From Streptomyces sp. YIM 130001 (GTDB lineage Bacteria > Actinomycetota > Actinomycetes > Streptomycetales > Streptomycetaceae), in contig NZ_KZ984549.1 of the NCBI RefSeq assembly GCF_003574445.1, positions 62,001 to 126,000 of the forward strand: a DNA stretch of 64,000 bases, written 5' to 3'. A program made the translations under genes and the position numbers. Shown piece after piece: positions 45,739 to 55,317 of this stretch. Position 1 is the stretch's first letter. Every line of letters starts with the position of its first letter. The notes under the pieces are model-generated. The model was not told the DNA's origin and searched no databases. It was given only the letters and a program-made list of their open reading frames with translations.

Positions 45739-45798
45739 GGCCCGGGACCGCCTCGCGGACGCGGCTGTCGGCAGCCGACGGCGTGGAGGTCCCGGGCC
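45739..45798 (-). terminator. Branched hairpin between the DUF6777 gene and the phosphatase gene
   Basis: GGCCCGGGACC (45739-45749) pairs with GGTCCCGGGCC (45788-45798); the loop contains a second hairpin, CGGCTG/CAGCCG. It lies just past the minus-strand lipoprotein gene. Confidence 0.65.
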
Positions 45799-45806
45799 CG
45801 TGCGGA

Positions 45807-47042
45807 TCAGCTCCGGCCGGCGCCGGGTTGCGGTGTCGGGCAGCCGTCCGGGATCGGCAGGGCGGCTCCGTCGGGCCCGGTGGGCAGCACCGTCGGGCAG
45901 TCGGCCGGGGAGTTCTGGTCCGTGGTTCCGTCGGGGCTCCGGTCCGCGGATTCGTCCGGGGCGGGGCTGTCGTCCTGCGCGTCGGGGCTTTCCTGGTCGT
46001 CCAGGCCGTCGGGGTCGCTCTGCCCGTCGGAGTCCTGCTGGTCCGGGTCGTCGGTCGCCGTGGGGTCGTCCGGGTTCACCGACGCGTCCGGGTCGTCCGG
46101 GTCCGTCGAGTCGTCCGGATCGGTGGTGTCGTCGTCCGGGTCGGTGGACTGGTCGTCCGGACCGGTGGTGTCGTCGTCCGGCTCCGTGGTGTCGTCGTCC
46201 GGCTCCGTGGTGTCGTCGTCCGGATCGGTCGGGTCGTCGTCCGGGGTCGGCGACGGCGGCGGGACCGGCTTGTCGCGGCGGCCGTCGTCGCCGATGGGGC
46301 GCTCGATCCAGGTGTTGTTGGTGACGTTGACGAGGGTGATGTTGTTGATCACCTGGGTCGACTGGTTGATCACCACGACCTGGTTCACCTGATACCCCGG
46401 CCACTGCTTGCCCTGGTGGCGCGGGCTGCCGTTGAGCTGCACCGGCGGGGTCAGCGGATTGCCGCAGGCGCAGCGCACCCGGGGCAGCCCGCGGTTGTCC
46501 ACCAGGACCGCGGTGCCGGCCTGCATCACCGACTGGAAGGCGTTCGCACTCCCGGACCGGAAGCCGTGGTTGGTGATCCGAGTGTCGGCGCGCAGCTGGA
46601 CGGGCGTGAGCCCGCGCAGGTAGCCGGTCACCTCGGACGAGCTGATCCCCACGGTCTCGGCGAACGCCGTGGCCTTCGCGGAGTGGGCCGTCAGATAGCG
46701 GATCTGCTTCTCGACATCGCAGCTGCTCACGGACTTGGTTCCGCCGTAGAGCCCGGGGGTGTCTCCGGAGAGGCTGCGCGTGCCCTCCTGGTTCGACGTA
46801 CCCGAATCGTTCGGTTGCGGCGATCGGGTGACGGGGGGCGGTGTCGCTGACTGCGCGGCGGTGGAGTCGGTGAACGGGTCCGAACCCTCCGCGGCCACCG
46901 GCTCCAGGAACAGTTCCTGGTCGGAGGCGGCGGCCACGCCGGTCTGTCCACCGGCCGAGCAACCGGCGAGGGCGAAGGCGGCGCTCGCCGCGAGGGCCGT
47001 GGGTATGGCGAAGGCTTTGGCTCTCCGCCTCGTCGGTCGCAT
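45807..47042 (-). CDS. Lipoprotein with acidic repeat tail (DUF6777-like)
   Basis: A 411-residue exported lipoprotein. The signal ends at FALAGC (Cys28). Residues about 90-270 form a folded domain (SCDVEKQIRYLTAHSAKATAFAETVG, FQSVMQAGTAVLVDNRG, RCACGNPLTPPVQL) that I believe is the actinobacterial DUF6777 domain, though that name is from memory. The C-terminal third is an acidic, Pro/Thr-rich tract of repeated PDDDTTE units, probably unstructured and surface-exposed. GGAG precedes the GTGATG start, of which the ATG at 47042 is chosen. Confidence 0.75.
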   Translation of the reverse strand: MRPTRRRAKAFAIPTALAASAAFALAGCSAGGQTGVAAASDQELFLEPVAAEGSDPFTDSTAAQSATPPPVTRSPQPNDSGTSNQEGTRSLSGDTPGLYGGTKSVSSCDVEKQIRYLTAHSAKATAFAETVGISSSEVTGYLRGLTPVQLRADTRITNHGFRSGSANAFQSVMQAGTAVLVDNRGLPRVRCACGNPLTPPVQLNGSPRHQGKQWPGYQVNQVVVINQSTQVINNITLVNVTNNTWIERPIGDDGRRDKPVPPPSPTPDDDPTDPDDDTTEPDDDTTEPDDDTTGPDDQSTDPDDDTTDPDDSTDPDDPDASVNPDDPTATDDPDQQDSDGQSDPDGLDDQESPDAQDDSPAPDESADRSPDGTTDQNSPADCPTVLPTGPDGAALPIPDGCPTPQPGAGRS

Positions 47043-47167
47043 CACACCGCACTCCCAGTTCAATTCGGGGCGTTCATGTCCTGTCGTCCTTGTTCGTCCA
47101 CCATTGTCTGAGGCGTGTCCGACCGGCCCGCAAGCCGAGCGAGCGCCTGCGGAGTCACACTGGGGGC

Positions 47168-48622
47168 GTGGAGTGGTTCTCTGCGCCCGAGTACTGGCCG
47201 GCCCGGCTGGTCTTCCAGCGGGCCCTCGCCGCGGTGTACCTCGTCGCGTTCGTGGGTGCGGCCCTGCAGTTCCGGGCGCTGATCGGCGAGCGCGGGATGC
47301 TGCCGGTCCCCCGCCTCGTCGCCGGGGTGCCCTTCCGTCGGGCCCCGAGCCTGTTCCAACTGCACTACTCGGACCGGCTGTTCGCGCTGTGCGCGTGGAC
47401 CGGCGCGGCCTGCGCGGCAGTGCTCCTCGCAGGCCTGGACGGCGACCTGCCGCCGGCCGCGGCGATGACCCTCTGGGCCGTGCCCTGGGTTCTGTACCTG
47501 TCCATCGTGAACGTCGGGCAGACCTGGTACGGATTCGGCTGGGAGTCACTGCTCCTCGAAGCCGGGTTCCTTGCCGTGTTCCTCGGCCCGTCCCATGTCG
47601 CCCCACCGGTCCTGGTGCTCTGGCTGCTGCGCTGGCTGCTGTTCCGGGTCGAGTTCGGCGCGGGCCTGATCAAGTGGCGCGGCGATCCCTGCTGGCGGCA
47701 GCTGACCTGCTTGGACTTCCATCACGAGACACAGCCCATGCCTGGCCCGCTGAGCTGGTTCTTCCACCGGCTCCCGAAGCCGGTGCACCGGATGGAGGTG
47801 GCCGCGAACCACGTCACGCAGCTCCTGGTCCCGTTCCTGATCCTGACGCCCCAGCCGGTCGCCTCGGTGGCCGCCGGAATCGTCGTCGTCACCCAGCTGT
47901 GGCTGGTCCTGTCCGGCAACTTCGCCTGGCTCAACTGGCTGACCATCGCGCTCGCCGCCTCCGCGATCGACTACACCCCGCTCGCCGGCCCGCCACCCAC
48001 CCTCGACGCCCCGCCTCTCTGGTACGAGATCGTCGTCCTGTGCGTGACGGGCCTGATCCTCGCGCTCAGCATCCGTCCAGTTCGCAACCTGCTGTCCCGC
48101 CGGCAGGTGATGAACCGCTCCTTCGACTCGCTCCACCTGGTCAACACCTACGGCGCCTTCGGCACGGTCGGTCGGGTGCGCCACGAGATCGTGGTGGAGG
48201 GCACGGACCGGCCTCGCCCACCGACCGACGACGCGGACTGGCGGGAGTACGGATTCCGTGGCAAGCCCGGTGAAGTACGGCGGCTGCCACGGCAGTTCGC
48301 CCCGTACCATCTGCGGCTCGACTGGATGATGTGGTTCGCGGCGTTGAGTCCGCGCTACGCGGAGCCGTGGTTCGGCGGATTCGTCGAGCGGTTGCTCGAG
48401 GGCGACCGGGACGTCCTGCGCCTGCTGCGCCACAATCCGTTTCCCGACGGGCCGCCGACGTATGTGCGCGCTCGCCTCTGCCGGTACCGATTCACCACCT
48501 GGCGTGAACTGCGGTCCACGGGAGCCTGGTGGCATCGGGACCACTTGCGCGTCTTCCTGCCGCCGACCCGCCTCGACACCACCGCTCCACCCGCGGACGC
48601 CCGGCCTCCTCAGAGCCCGTAA
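47168..48622 (+). CDS. Lipase maturation factor family membrane protein
   Basis: A 484-residue membrane protein with about seven predicted helices in the first two-thirds, and a cytosolic or periplasmic C-terminal domain rich in Trp, Arg and Pro. YWPARLVFQRALAAVYLVAFVGA, LLRWLLFRVEFGAGLIKWRGDPCWRQLT, and ETQPMPGPLSWFFHRLP are close to LMF1/LMF2, the ER proteins that help lipases fold in animals. The role in bacteria is unknown. It starts with GTG; its last 13 bases overlap the end of the convergent fuconolactonase gene. A weak ribosome site (GGGGG) is present. Confidence 0.83.
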   Translation: MEWFSAPEYWPARLVFQRALAAVYLVAFVGAALQFRALIGERGMLPVPRLVAGVPFRRAPSLFQLHYSDRLFALCAWTGAACAAVLLAGLDGDLPPAAAMTLWAVPWVLYLSIVNVGQTWYGFGWESLLLEAGFLAVFLGPSHVAPPVLVLWLLRWLLFRVEFGAGLIKWRGDPCWRQLTCLDFHHETQPMPGPLSWFFHRLPKPVHRMEVAANHVTQLLVPFLILTPQPVASVAAGIVVVTQLWLVLSGNFAWLNWLTIALAASAIDYTPLAGPPPTLDAPPLWYEIVVLCVTGLILALSIRPVRNLLSRRQVMNRSFDSLHLVNTYGAFGTVGRVRHEIVVEGTDRPRPPTDDADWREYGFRGKPGEVRRLPRQFAPYHLRLDWMMWFAALSPRYAEPWFGGFVERLLEGDRDVLRLLRHNPFPDGPPTYVRARLCRYRFTTWRELRSTGAWWHRDHLRVFLPPTRLDTTAPPADARPPQSP

Positions 48623-49554
48623 GCGCGCCGGGCCGTGCCGGAGAACACCTCCGCCCGTTCCGCGTCCGTCAACTGCCCGGTCAACTCGTCTGCGGCATCC
48701 AGTACTTCCTCGTATCCGGCAGCCAGCGTGCACACCGGCCAGTCCGAGCCGAACATCAGGCGCCGAGGGCCGAAAGCCTCGAGAACAGTGTCCGCGTACG
48801 GCGCGAGGTCCGCCGTGGTCCAGGCAGCGGGATCGGCTTCGGTGACCATGCCGGACAGTTTGCAGACGGTGTTGGGGAGCGCCGCGAGGGCCCCGATGTC
48901 CGTGGCCCAGGGGGTGCGGGCCCCTGCGGCGATCGGCGGCTTGCCCAAGTGGTCGAGTACGAAGGTGAGTCGCGGGTGGCGTCGGGCGACCTCGGTGCAG
49001 GCAGGGAGCTGGTGCGGGAGTACCACCAGGTCGTACGCGAGTCCGGCCGCGGCCACCGCCTCGAGGCCGCGCCGGACGTCCGGGCGCAGCAGCCAGTCCG
49101 GGTCGGGCTCGCCCTGCACCTGGTGACGGACGCTCACCAGGTGTTGCCCACCGGTCAGTTGGCGCAGCCTGTGGAGCTCGTCGGCAACGGCGGGGGCGGT
49201 GAGGTCGGTCCAGCCCACGACTCCGGCGACCAGGTCGTTGCGTACGGCGACGGCCAGAAGTTCGGGGGTCTCGTCGGCGACGGTGACGGTCTGCACGAGG
49301 ACGCTCGCCACGACTCCGGCGGCCCGTGCGGCGGGCTCCATCTCCTCGATCGTGAAGTCGCGGCGGATCGGGGCGAGTTCGGGCCCGGCGATCCACTCCT
49401 GGTCCCGCACGGACAGGTCCCAGACATGGTGGTGCGCGTCCACGACCGAGGCGGGTCTACGGACTGAGGCGGGTGCACGCTCCGTGGGGTCGGCCATGGT
49501 TCGCGCGGCTCCTGTCGGTCTCGTCGGGGGGCGGGCCGGTTCGGGCTTCGTCAT
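48610..49554 (-). CDS. Amidohydrolase, probable L-fuconolactonase
   Basis: A 314-residue TIM-barrel amidohydrolase of the amidohydrolase-2 group. VVDAHHHVWDL is the HxH metal motif, FVLDHLGKPP the third-strand histidine and LMFGSDWPVCTL the final aspartate; this is the L-fuconolactonase / 4-sulfomuconolactonase pattern. In this operon it would open L-fuconolactone to L-fuconate. The ATG at 49554 overlaps the aldose dehydrogenase stop (ATGA); an in-frame ATG at 49497 has AGGAG upstream and is a fair alternative. It is the last gene of the operon. Confidence 0.85.
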   Translation of the reverse strand: MTKPEPARPPTRPTGAARTMADPTERAPASVRRPASVVDAHHHVWDLSVRDQEWIAGPELAPIRRDFTIEEMEPAARAAGVVASVLVQTVTVADETPELLAVAVRNDLVAGVVGWTDLTAPAVADELHRLRQLTGGQHLVSVRHQVQGEPDPDWLLRPDVRRGLEAVAAAGLAYDLVVLPHQLPACTEVARRHPRLTFVLDHLGKPPIAAGARTPWATDIGALAALPNTVCKLSGMVTEADPAAWTTADLAPYADTVLEAFGPRRLMFGSDWPVCTLAAGYEEVLDAADELTGQLTDAERAEVFSGTARRAYGL

Positions 49555-50609
49555 GCCCCGCAGGGTGGGACGGCGGGGGCCGTGGGTACCGGGACGTCCG
49601 GTGCGAGCAGGCCCTCTGCGCGCAGTTCGTCCCACAGTGCGGTCGGCACGGGGCGCTGGAACCCCCTTACCGCGTCGGCCACTTCGGCCGCGGAGCGCGC
49701 GCCGACGAGTACCGAGGCGACGGCAGGGTGGCCGAACGGGAAGGCGAGGGCCGCCGCCCGCAGTGTGGTGCCGTGCCGGTGCGCCGCCTCCTTCATGCGT
49801 AAGGCGCGGACCAGCACTTCCCGGGGCGCCTCGGCGTAGTCGTAGGTGGTGCCGGGGGCGGGGTCGGCGAGCAGCCCGGAGTTGAAGACGCCGCCGATCA
49901 CCACGCTCCTGCCTCGGGCGGCCGCCGTGGGCAGCAGGTCGGCCAGGGCGCTCGGGTCGAGCAGGGTGTACCTGCCGGCGCACAGCACCGTGTCGACGTC
50001 GGTGTCCCGGACGAATCGGGTGAGCATGCGCGTCTGGTTCATGCCCGCGCCGATGGCGCCGACCATGCCCTCGTCGCGCAGCTCCTCCAGGGCCGGGTAG
50101 GCCTCGGCGAAGGCCTGTTCGGCATGATCGTCGGGGTCGTGGAGGTACACCAGATCGACCCGGTCGAGTCCGAGGCGGCCGAGACTCTCCTCGAGACTGC
50201 GGCGCACGCCGTCGGCGCTGAAGTCCCAGACCCGGCGGTGCGTCGCCGGGGCCGCGAAGCCGTGCGCCAGGTCGTCGCCGTACGGCGGTGGCTGCTCCAC
50301 CAGGAGGCGGCCGACCTTGGTGGACACCACGAACGAGTCCCGGTCGCGCCCGCGCAGGGCTGCCCCCAGTCGCCGCTCGGACAGGCCCACGCCGTAGTGC
50401 GGCGCGGTGTCGTAGGAGCGGATGCCCGCGTCCCAGGCCGCGTCGACGGCAGCGGCGGCCTGTTCGTCGCCGACCTCCGTGTAGAGGCCCGCGAGTGCCG
50501 CGGCTCCGAAGGACAGCCGGGTGGGCCGCACCGGGCCGGCGCCGAGCCGGGTGCGCTCGGCGGCGGGGTGGCCGCCCGGCGGCGCTTCGGTAGGTGGTCC
50601 GCACGTCAT
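49551..50609 (-). CDS. Aldo/keto reductase, probable L-fucose 1-dehydrogenase
   Basis: A 352-residue aldo/keto reductase close to the pyridoxal 4-dehydrogenase / L-fucose dehydrogenase branch. The catalytic tetrad is seen as DTAPHYG (Asp and Tyr), STKVGRLL (Lys) and VYLHDPD (His). It would oxidise L-fucose to L-fucono-lactone with NAD(P)+. GRYTLLDPS and VFNSGLLADP are typical of this branch. The start overlaps the SDR stop and the end overlaps the lactonase start by four bases, so all three are translationally coupled. Confidence 0.85.
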   Translation of the reverse strand: MTCGPPTEAPPGGHPAAERTRLGAGPVRPTRLSFGAAALAGLYTEVGDEQAAAAVDAAWDAGIRSYDTAPHYGVGLSERRLGAALRGRDRDSFVVSTKVGRLLVEQPPPYGDDLAHGFAAPATHRRVWDFSADGVRRSLEESLGRLGLDRVDLVYLHDPDDHAEQAFAEAYPALEELRDEGMVGAIGAGMNQTRMLTRFVRDTDVDTVLCAGRYTLLDPSALADLLPTAAARGRSVVIGGVFNSGLLADPAPGTTYDYAEAPREVLVRALRMKEAAHRHGTTLRAAALAFPFGHPAVASVLVGARSAAEVADAVRGFQRPVPTALWDELRAEGLLAPDVPVPTAPAVPPCGA

Positions 50610-51373
50610 GACTGTGCGGGGCGCAGCCTGAGTCCTTGCATTCCGCCGTCCACCGCGAGCGAGGCGCCGGTCGTGGCGCCGGAGGCCGGGCTCGCCAGAT
50701 AGGCGATGGCTCCGGCCACTTCGTCCGCGGTGACCAGGCGTCCGGTGGGCTGGCGTGCCGCGAGGGCGGCGCGTTCGGCCTCCGGGTCCGGCGCGGCGTC
50801 GAGGAGACGGCCGATCCAGGGGGTGTCCGCGGTGCCGGGGTTCACGCAGTTCACCCGGATCCCCTCCCGGATGTGGTCGGCCGCCATGGCCAGGGTGAGG
50901 GAGAGTACGGCGCCCTTGGAGGCGCTGTAGAGGGCGCGTTGCGGCAGTCCTGCCGTGGCCGCGATGGAGCAGGTGTTGACCACGGCGGCGTGGCGGGAGT
51001 CCCGGAGGTAGGGCAGGGCGGCGCGGGTGGTACGCACGATGCCGAGGACGTTGACGTCCAGGACACGGTGCCACTGCTCGTCGTCGTTGTCCTCGACGGT
51101 GCCCTGGGCTCCGATGCCCGCGTTGTTGACGAGGATGTCCAGGCCGCCCATCTGCGCTGCGGCCGAGGTCACCGCGGCACGTACGCGGGCGTCGTCGGTG
51201 ACGTCGGCGCGGCGGGCGAGCAGGTGCTCGGCCACGCCGGCGGTGTCCAGGTCGAGGACGGTCACCGTCGAGCCACGGGCGGCGAGCAGGTCGGCGGTGG
51301 CCCGTCCGATGCCGGATGCTCCGCCGGTGACCAGGGCCCTGAGTCCCTCGTACTCGGATGCTGCGGTCGTCAT
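50606..51373 (-). CDS. SDR dehydrogenase, probable 2-keto-3-deoxy-L-fuconate dehydrogenase
   Basis: A 255-residue classical short-chain dehydrogenase. The NAD(P) loop is [12 protein letters not shown] follows at about residue 85, and the active site is Ser-Tyr-x3-Lys (SIAATAG...YSASK). PGTADTPW is the usual late loop. In the non-phosphorylating L-fucose pathway an SDR oxidises 2-keto-3-deoxy-L-fuconate at C4; the operon context points to that job. The start overlaps the dehydratase stop by four bases. Confidence 0.85.
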   Translation of the reverse strand: MTTAASEYEGLRALVTGGASGIGRATADLLAARGSTVTVLDLDTAGVAEHLLARRADVTDDARVRAAVTSAAAQMGGLDILVNNAGIGAQGTVEDNDDEQWHRVLDVNVLGIVRTTRAALPYLRDSRHAAVVNTCSIAATAGLPQRALYSASKGAVLSLTLAMAADHIREGIRVNCVNPGTADTPWIGRLLDAAPDPEAERAALAARQPTGRLVTADEVAGAIAYLASPASGATTGASLAVDGGMQGLRLRPAQS

Positions 51374-52752
51374 GCGCCTGCTCCGTTCTGACTGGCCTCG
51401 GGAGTCGCCCAGCAGGTACCGCCGGGGAAGAGGAACTCGGTGAGGGTCTCCGGCCGCATCGCGGCGGAGAATCCGGGCGCGGTGGGCGGCAGATAGTGGC
51501 CGTCGCGCAGGGTGACCGGGTCGAGGAAGTTCTCGTGCAGGTGGTCGACGTACTCGATGACCCGGTTCTCGGTGGTGCCGGTGAGTGCCACGTAGTCGAA
51601 CATCGAGAGGTGCTGGACGAGTTCGCACAGTCCCACGCCGCCGGCGTGCGGGCAGACGGGGACGTCGAACTTGGCGGCGAGGAGGAGGATCGCGAGGTTC
51701 TCGTTCACTCCGCCGACCCGGGCGGCGTCGATCTGCAGGACGTCGATGGCGCCGGCCTGCAGCAGCTGTTTGAAGACGATGCGGTTCTGTACGTGCTCGC
51801 CGGTGGCGACCTGGACCGGTGCGACGGCGCGTCGGATGGCCGCGTGGCCGAGGACGTCGTCGGGGCTGGTGGGCTCCTCGATCCAGTACGGGTCGTAGGG
51901 GCTGAGGGCGCGGGTCCAGCGGATTGCCTCGTCGACGTTCCACCGCTGGTTGGCGTCGACGGCGATGCGGATGCCGTCGCCTACGGCGGAGCGGGCGGTG
52001 CGCATTCTTCGCAGGTCGTCGTCGAGGTCCGCGCCGACCTTGAGCTTGATCTGGGTGAAGCCGTCGGCGACGGCCTCGGTAGCGAGCCGGGTGAGCTTCT
52101 GGTCGGAGTAGCCGAGCCAGCCGGGCGATGTCGTGTACGCGGGGTAGCCGCGCTCGTGGAGGTTCCGGATGCGGTCGGCGGCTCCGTCCTTGCCGCGCCG
52201 CAGCATGTCGAGGGCTTCGTCAGGGGTCAGTGCGTCGGTGATGTAGCGGAAGTCGATCTGGGACGCCAGCCAGGCCGGGTCGGCCTCGGCGAGCAGTTGC
52301 CACAGCGGCCGCTCCGCGCGCTTGGCGGCCAGGTCCCAGACGGCGTTCATCACGGCGCCGATCGCCATGTGCATCACGCCCTTCTCCGGCCCCAGCCAAC
52401 GGAGTTGACTGTCGCCCGTCAGGTCGCGGTTCAGTGAACCCGGGTCGGCGCAGAGGGCGTCGAGGGGGCGCCCCAGGAGGTGCGGGCGCAGGGCTTCGAT
52501 GGCGGCGACCTGTATCTCGTTGCCGCGTCCGATGGTGAACGAGAAGCCGTGGCCCTCGTGCCCGTCGGGCGAGTCGGTGCGCAGCACCACATAGGCGGCG
52601 GAGTAGTCGGGGTCCGGGTTCATGGCGTCGGACCCGTCGAGCTCCCGCGAGGTGGGGAAGCGGATGTCGTACGTCTGCACGGCGGTGACGCGGGCGATGC
52701 CCGACGGCACGGTGGCGGACGCGGCGGTCCCGGACGATGCGGTGGAAGTCAA
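51370..52752 (-). CDS. L-fuconate dehydratase
   Basis: A 460-residue enolase-superfamily enzyme that removes water from L-fuconate. [25 protein letters not shown] and [10 protein letters not shown] are typical of L-fuconate dehydratases; KLKVG holds the catalytic lysines, VDANQRW, EEPT and TGEHVQN give the metal acids and PHAGGVGL the catalytic His. I pick the TTG at 52752, because GAGAGGGA stands six bases upstream and the family needs residues before the VQTYDIRF strand. The gene is separated from the permease by 26 bases and joined to the SDR gene by ATGA. Confidence 0.92.
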   Translation of the reverse strand: MTSTASSGTAASATVPSGIARVTAVQTYDIRFPTSRELDGSDAMNPDPDYSAAYVVLRTDSPDGHEGHGFSFTIGRGNEIQVAAIEALRPHLLGRPLDALCADPGSLNRDLTGDSQLRWLGPEKGVMHMAIGAVMNAVWDLAAKRAERPLWQLLAEADPAWLASQIDFRYITDALTPDEALDMLRRGKDGAADRIRNLHERGYPAYTTSPGWLGYSDQKLTRLATEAVADGFTQIKLKVGADLDDDLRRMRTARSAVGDGIRIAVDANQRWNVDEAIRWTRALSPYDPYWIEEPTSPDDVLGHAAIRRAVAPVQVATGEHVQNRIVFKQLLQAGAIDVLQIDAARVGGVNENLAILLLAAKFDVPVCPHAGGVGLCELVQHLSMFDYVALTGTTENRVIEYVDHLHENFLDPVTLRDGHYLPPTAPGFSAAMRPETLTEFLFPGGTCWATPEASQNGAGA

Positions 52753-52778
52753 GGGGTCCCTCTCGGGGAAGGCGCAGG

Positions 52779-53822
52779 TCAGTCCTGTGCGCGGCCGGTG
52801 GTGACGCGGGCGATCATCAGGGCGACGAGGATGATGCCGCCGTAGATGGCCTGGATCCAGAACGACGGCACCTGGGCCAGCGTGAGCAGGTTCTGTACGA
52901 CGCCGAGCAGCAGTACACCGGTGAGTGCGCCGAACATGGTGCCCTTGCCGCCGTCCAGACTGATCCCGCCGATCACCGCGGCCGCGAACACGGTGAAGAT
53001 CATGTTCTGGCCCTGGTTGGCGTTGATGGCACCGACGTACCCGGTCTGGATCAGGCCGCCGAGCGCGGCGAGGACTCCTGCGGTCACGAAGACGCCGAGC
53101 ATCACCCGCTCCACTCGGATACCGGCGGCGCGGGCCGCCTCGGGGTTGCCGCCGATCGCGTAGAGCGCGCGGCCGACCCGGTGGTACTTGAGGACGAGTC
53201 CCGCGAGGCCGAACGCCGCCGCGGCCAGCCACACCGACATCGGGATGGTGAGGAACGTGGTGGTGGCGAGGGTGTAGAAGGAGTCGGGCATCCCGAAGAG
53301 GGTCTTGCCCTCGGTGGCGCCGACGAGCAGTCCGCGCAGCACGATCAGCATGGCGAGCGTGACGATGAAGGCGTTGAGCTTGAGCTTGACGACCAGAACG
53401 CCGTTGAACGCGCCGATCACCGCGCCGACCAGGAGGATCGCCGACACCGCGACCACAGCGGGCAGTTCGGTGCCGAATCCGGCCTGGGCGGCGGGCAGCA
53501 CGAGCAGCGCACCGACGGCCGGCGCGATCCCGACGACCGATTCGAGCGACAGGTCGAACTTCCCGGTGATCAGCACCAGTGCCTCGGCGAGCACCACCAT
53601 GGCGAGTGCGGCGGAGGCGCCGAGAATGGAGATGAGATTACGCTCGGTCAGGAACGAGTCGTTGAGCAGCGCCCCGAGCACGAGCAGCAGCAACAGAGCC
53701 GGAACGAGCGCGAGTTCACGGGCCCGGCGCAGCAGTACGGAGCGACCGCCACGACCGCTCTGCTGGTGTTTGCCGGTGTGGCCCGCCGTGACCGAGGCCG
53801 CCGCGGCCTTGGTGTCAGCCAT
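52779..53822 (-). CDS. Sugar ABC transporter permease (RbsC type)
   Basis: A 347-residue membrane protein of the ribose/xylose-type permease family with about ten helices. [24 protein letters not shown] and [20 protein letters not shown] are conserved; the latter is the loop that contacts the ATPase. Its ATG starts within the last eight bases of the ATPase gene, so translation is coupled. It forms the channel of a presumed L-fucose importer. Confidence 0.92.
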   Translation of the reverse strand: MADTKAAAASVTAGHTGKHQQSGRGGRSVLLRRARELALVPALLLLLVLGALLNDSFLTERNLISILGASAALAMVVLAEALVLITGKFDLSLESVVGIAPAVGALLVLPAAQAGFGTELPAVVAVSAILLVGAVIGAFNGVLVVKLKLNAFIVTLAMLIVLRGLLVGATEGKTLFGMPDSFYTLATTTFLTIPMSVWLAAAAFGLAGLVLKYHRVGRALYAIGGNPEAARAAGIRVERVMLGVFVTAGVLAALGGLIQTGYVGAINANQGQNMIFTVFAAAVIGGISLDGGKGTMFGALTGVLLLGVVQNLLTLAQVPSFWIQAIYGGIILVALMIARVTTGRAQD

Positions 53823-55317
53823 GGTCCACTCCTTCGATGGAGGCGATCAGCTCGTGGTCGTGCCAGCCCGCCGGGTGTTCGTCGACGATCCGGCCGTGGA
53901 AGAGGACGAGCACCCGGTCGCAGCGGCGCAGGTCGTCGAGTTCGTCGGAGACCACCAGTACGGCCGTGCCGTCCTCCCGGCAGCTGTCCATGTGCGCGAG
54001 CAGTGACTCCTTGGACTTCACGTCCACGCCCGCGGTCGGGTTGACGAGGACGAGGAGCCGGGGGTCGGAGGCGAGCGCTCTGGCCATCACCACCTTCTGG
54101 GCGTTGCCGCCGGACAGGTCGGACACGGGCTGGTGGGGGCCTTCCGTGTGGATGTCCAGGCGGTCGATCAGTCCGTCCGCGAACGTCGCGCGCCGCTCGG
54201 TGCCCACGAATCCGTACCGTCCGAGCCGGGACAGGACCATCATGGTCGCGTTGTCCCCGATCGTCATGCCGGGGACGAGTCCCTGGTCGTGCCGGTCACG
54301 CGGTACGCACCCGACGCCGGCTCTCAGGGTGGCCGGCACGTCGCCGAACGGCAGCTGCTTTCCGTCGAGTTGGGCTGTGCCCGACGTCGGGGTGTGCAGT
54401 CCGGCGAGACTCTCGGCCAGCTCGGTCTTGCCGCTGCCGCTGATCCCGGCGAGCCCGACGACCTCTCCCCCGCGGACGGCGAACGAGATGTCGGCGTACG
54501 CCTCTGCGGTGAGACCCGACACGGTGAGGAGTTCGGGGGCGTCGTCCAGCGCTGCCGTCGGCCTCGCCGCGCTGCCGGTGAACGCTTCGCCCGCCATCGC
54601 CTCCACCAGCTCTGCGCGCGGGAGTTCGGCCACCGGCGCGGTGGTGATCCAGCGTGCGTCGCGCAGTACGGTCACGGTCTGACAGACCTCGTAGACCTCC
54701 TGCAGGTGGTGCGAGATGAACAAGAACGTCACCCCGGATTCCTGCAGCGAACGCATCCGGCCGAAGAGCCGCTCGATCTCCCGTTTGTCGAGCTGCGCGG
54801 TCGGCTCGTCGAGGATGATGAAGCGCGCGCCGAAGCTCAGGGCCCGGGCGATCTCCACCATCTGCCGGTCCTCGACGCGGAGTTCGGCGGTGCGGGCGTC
54901 CGGGTCGACGTGTACGTCCCAGGTGGCGAGGACCTCGGCGGCCTGCTCGTGCAGTACCCGCCAGTTGATGAGGCCGCCGCGGCCCGTCGGCTGGCGGTTG
55001 ATGAACAGGTTCTCCGCGACGGTGAGTTCGGGTACGACGGTGGGTTTCTGGTAGACGCAGGCCACCTTGGTGCGCCAGGCGTCACGGTCGGCGAGAGCAG
55101 GAGCGGGGCCGCCGTCGAAGCGGACGGCACCCTCGTCGGGGGCCTGCAGTCCGGTCAGAATGTTCACGAGCGTGGACTTGCCCGCGCCGTTGCGGCCGAC
55201 GAGGGCGTGGGACTCACCGGGCATGACGGCGATGCGGCCGTCCTGCAGGGCGACGGTGGGTCCGTACCGTTTGGCGACGCCCTCCGCCTCCACCAGGGGG
55301 ATGGACGGAGTACTCAT
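53815..55317 (-). CDS. Sugar ABC transporter ATPase (RbsA type, two domains)
   Basis: A 500-residue tandem ABC ATPase. The first domain has GRNGAGKST, LRVEDRQMVEIARAL in place of the usual signature, and IILDEPTAQLD; the second has GISGSGKTE, LSGGNAQKVVMARAL and LVLVNPTAGVD. In the second Walker B the catalytic Glu is replaced (NPTAGVD), which is usual in RbsA-type proteins. Its ATG overlaps the binding-protein stop (ATGA) and its end overlaps the permease start by eight bases. Confidence 0.92.
   Translation of the reverse strand: MSTPSIPLVEAEGVAKRYGPTVALQDGRIAVMPGESHALVGRNGAGKSTLVNILTGLQAPDEGAVRFDGGPAPALADRDAWRTKVACVYQKPTVVPELTVAENLFINRQPTGRGGLINWRVLHEQAAEVLATWDVHVDPDARTAELRVEDRQMVEIARALSFGARFIILDEPTAQLDKREIERLFGRMRSLQESGVTFLFISHHLQEVYEVCQTVTVLRDARWITTAPVAELPRAELVEAMAGEAFTGSAARPTAALDDAPELLTVSGLTAEAYADISFAVRGGEVVGLAGISGSGKTELAESLAGLHTPTSGTAQLDGKQLPFGDVPATLRAGVGCVPRDRHDQGLVPGMTIGDNATMMVLSRLGRYGFVGTERRATFADGLIDRLDIHTEGPHQPVSDLSGGNAQKVVMARALASDPRLLVLVNPTAGVDVKSKESLLAHMDSCREDGTAVLVVSDELDDLRRCDRVLVLFHGRIVDEHPAGWHDHELIASIEGVDHG

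Noticed and set aside
46080..46240. Short repeats resembling a CRISPR array
   Set aside because: They are codon repeats of the acidic PDDDTT tail, irregular in period and inside a coding frame.
43848..46850. A 1000-codon plus-strand open frame opposite the SpoIIE phosphatase and the DUF6777-like gene
   Set aside because: It lacks any domain and its Val/Arg/Gly-rich repeats mirror the opposite-strand acidic repeat.
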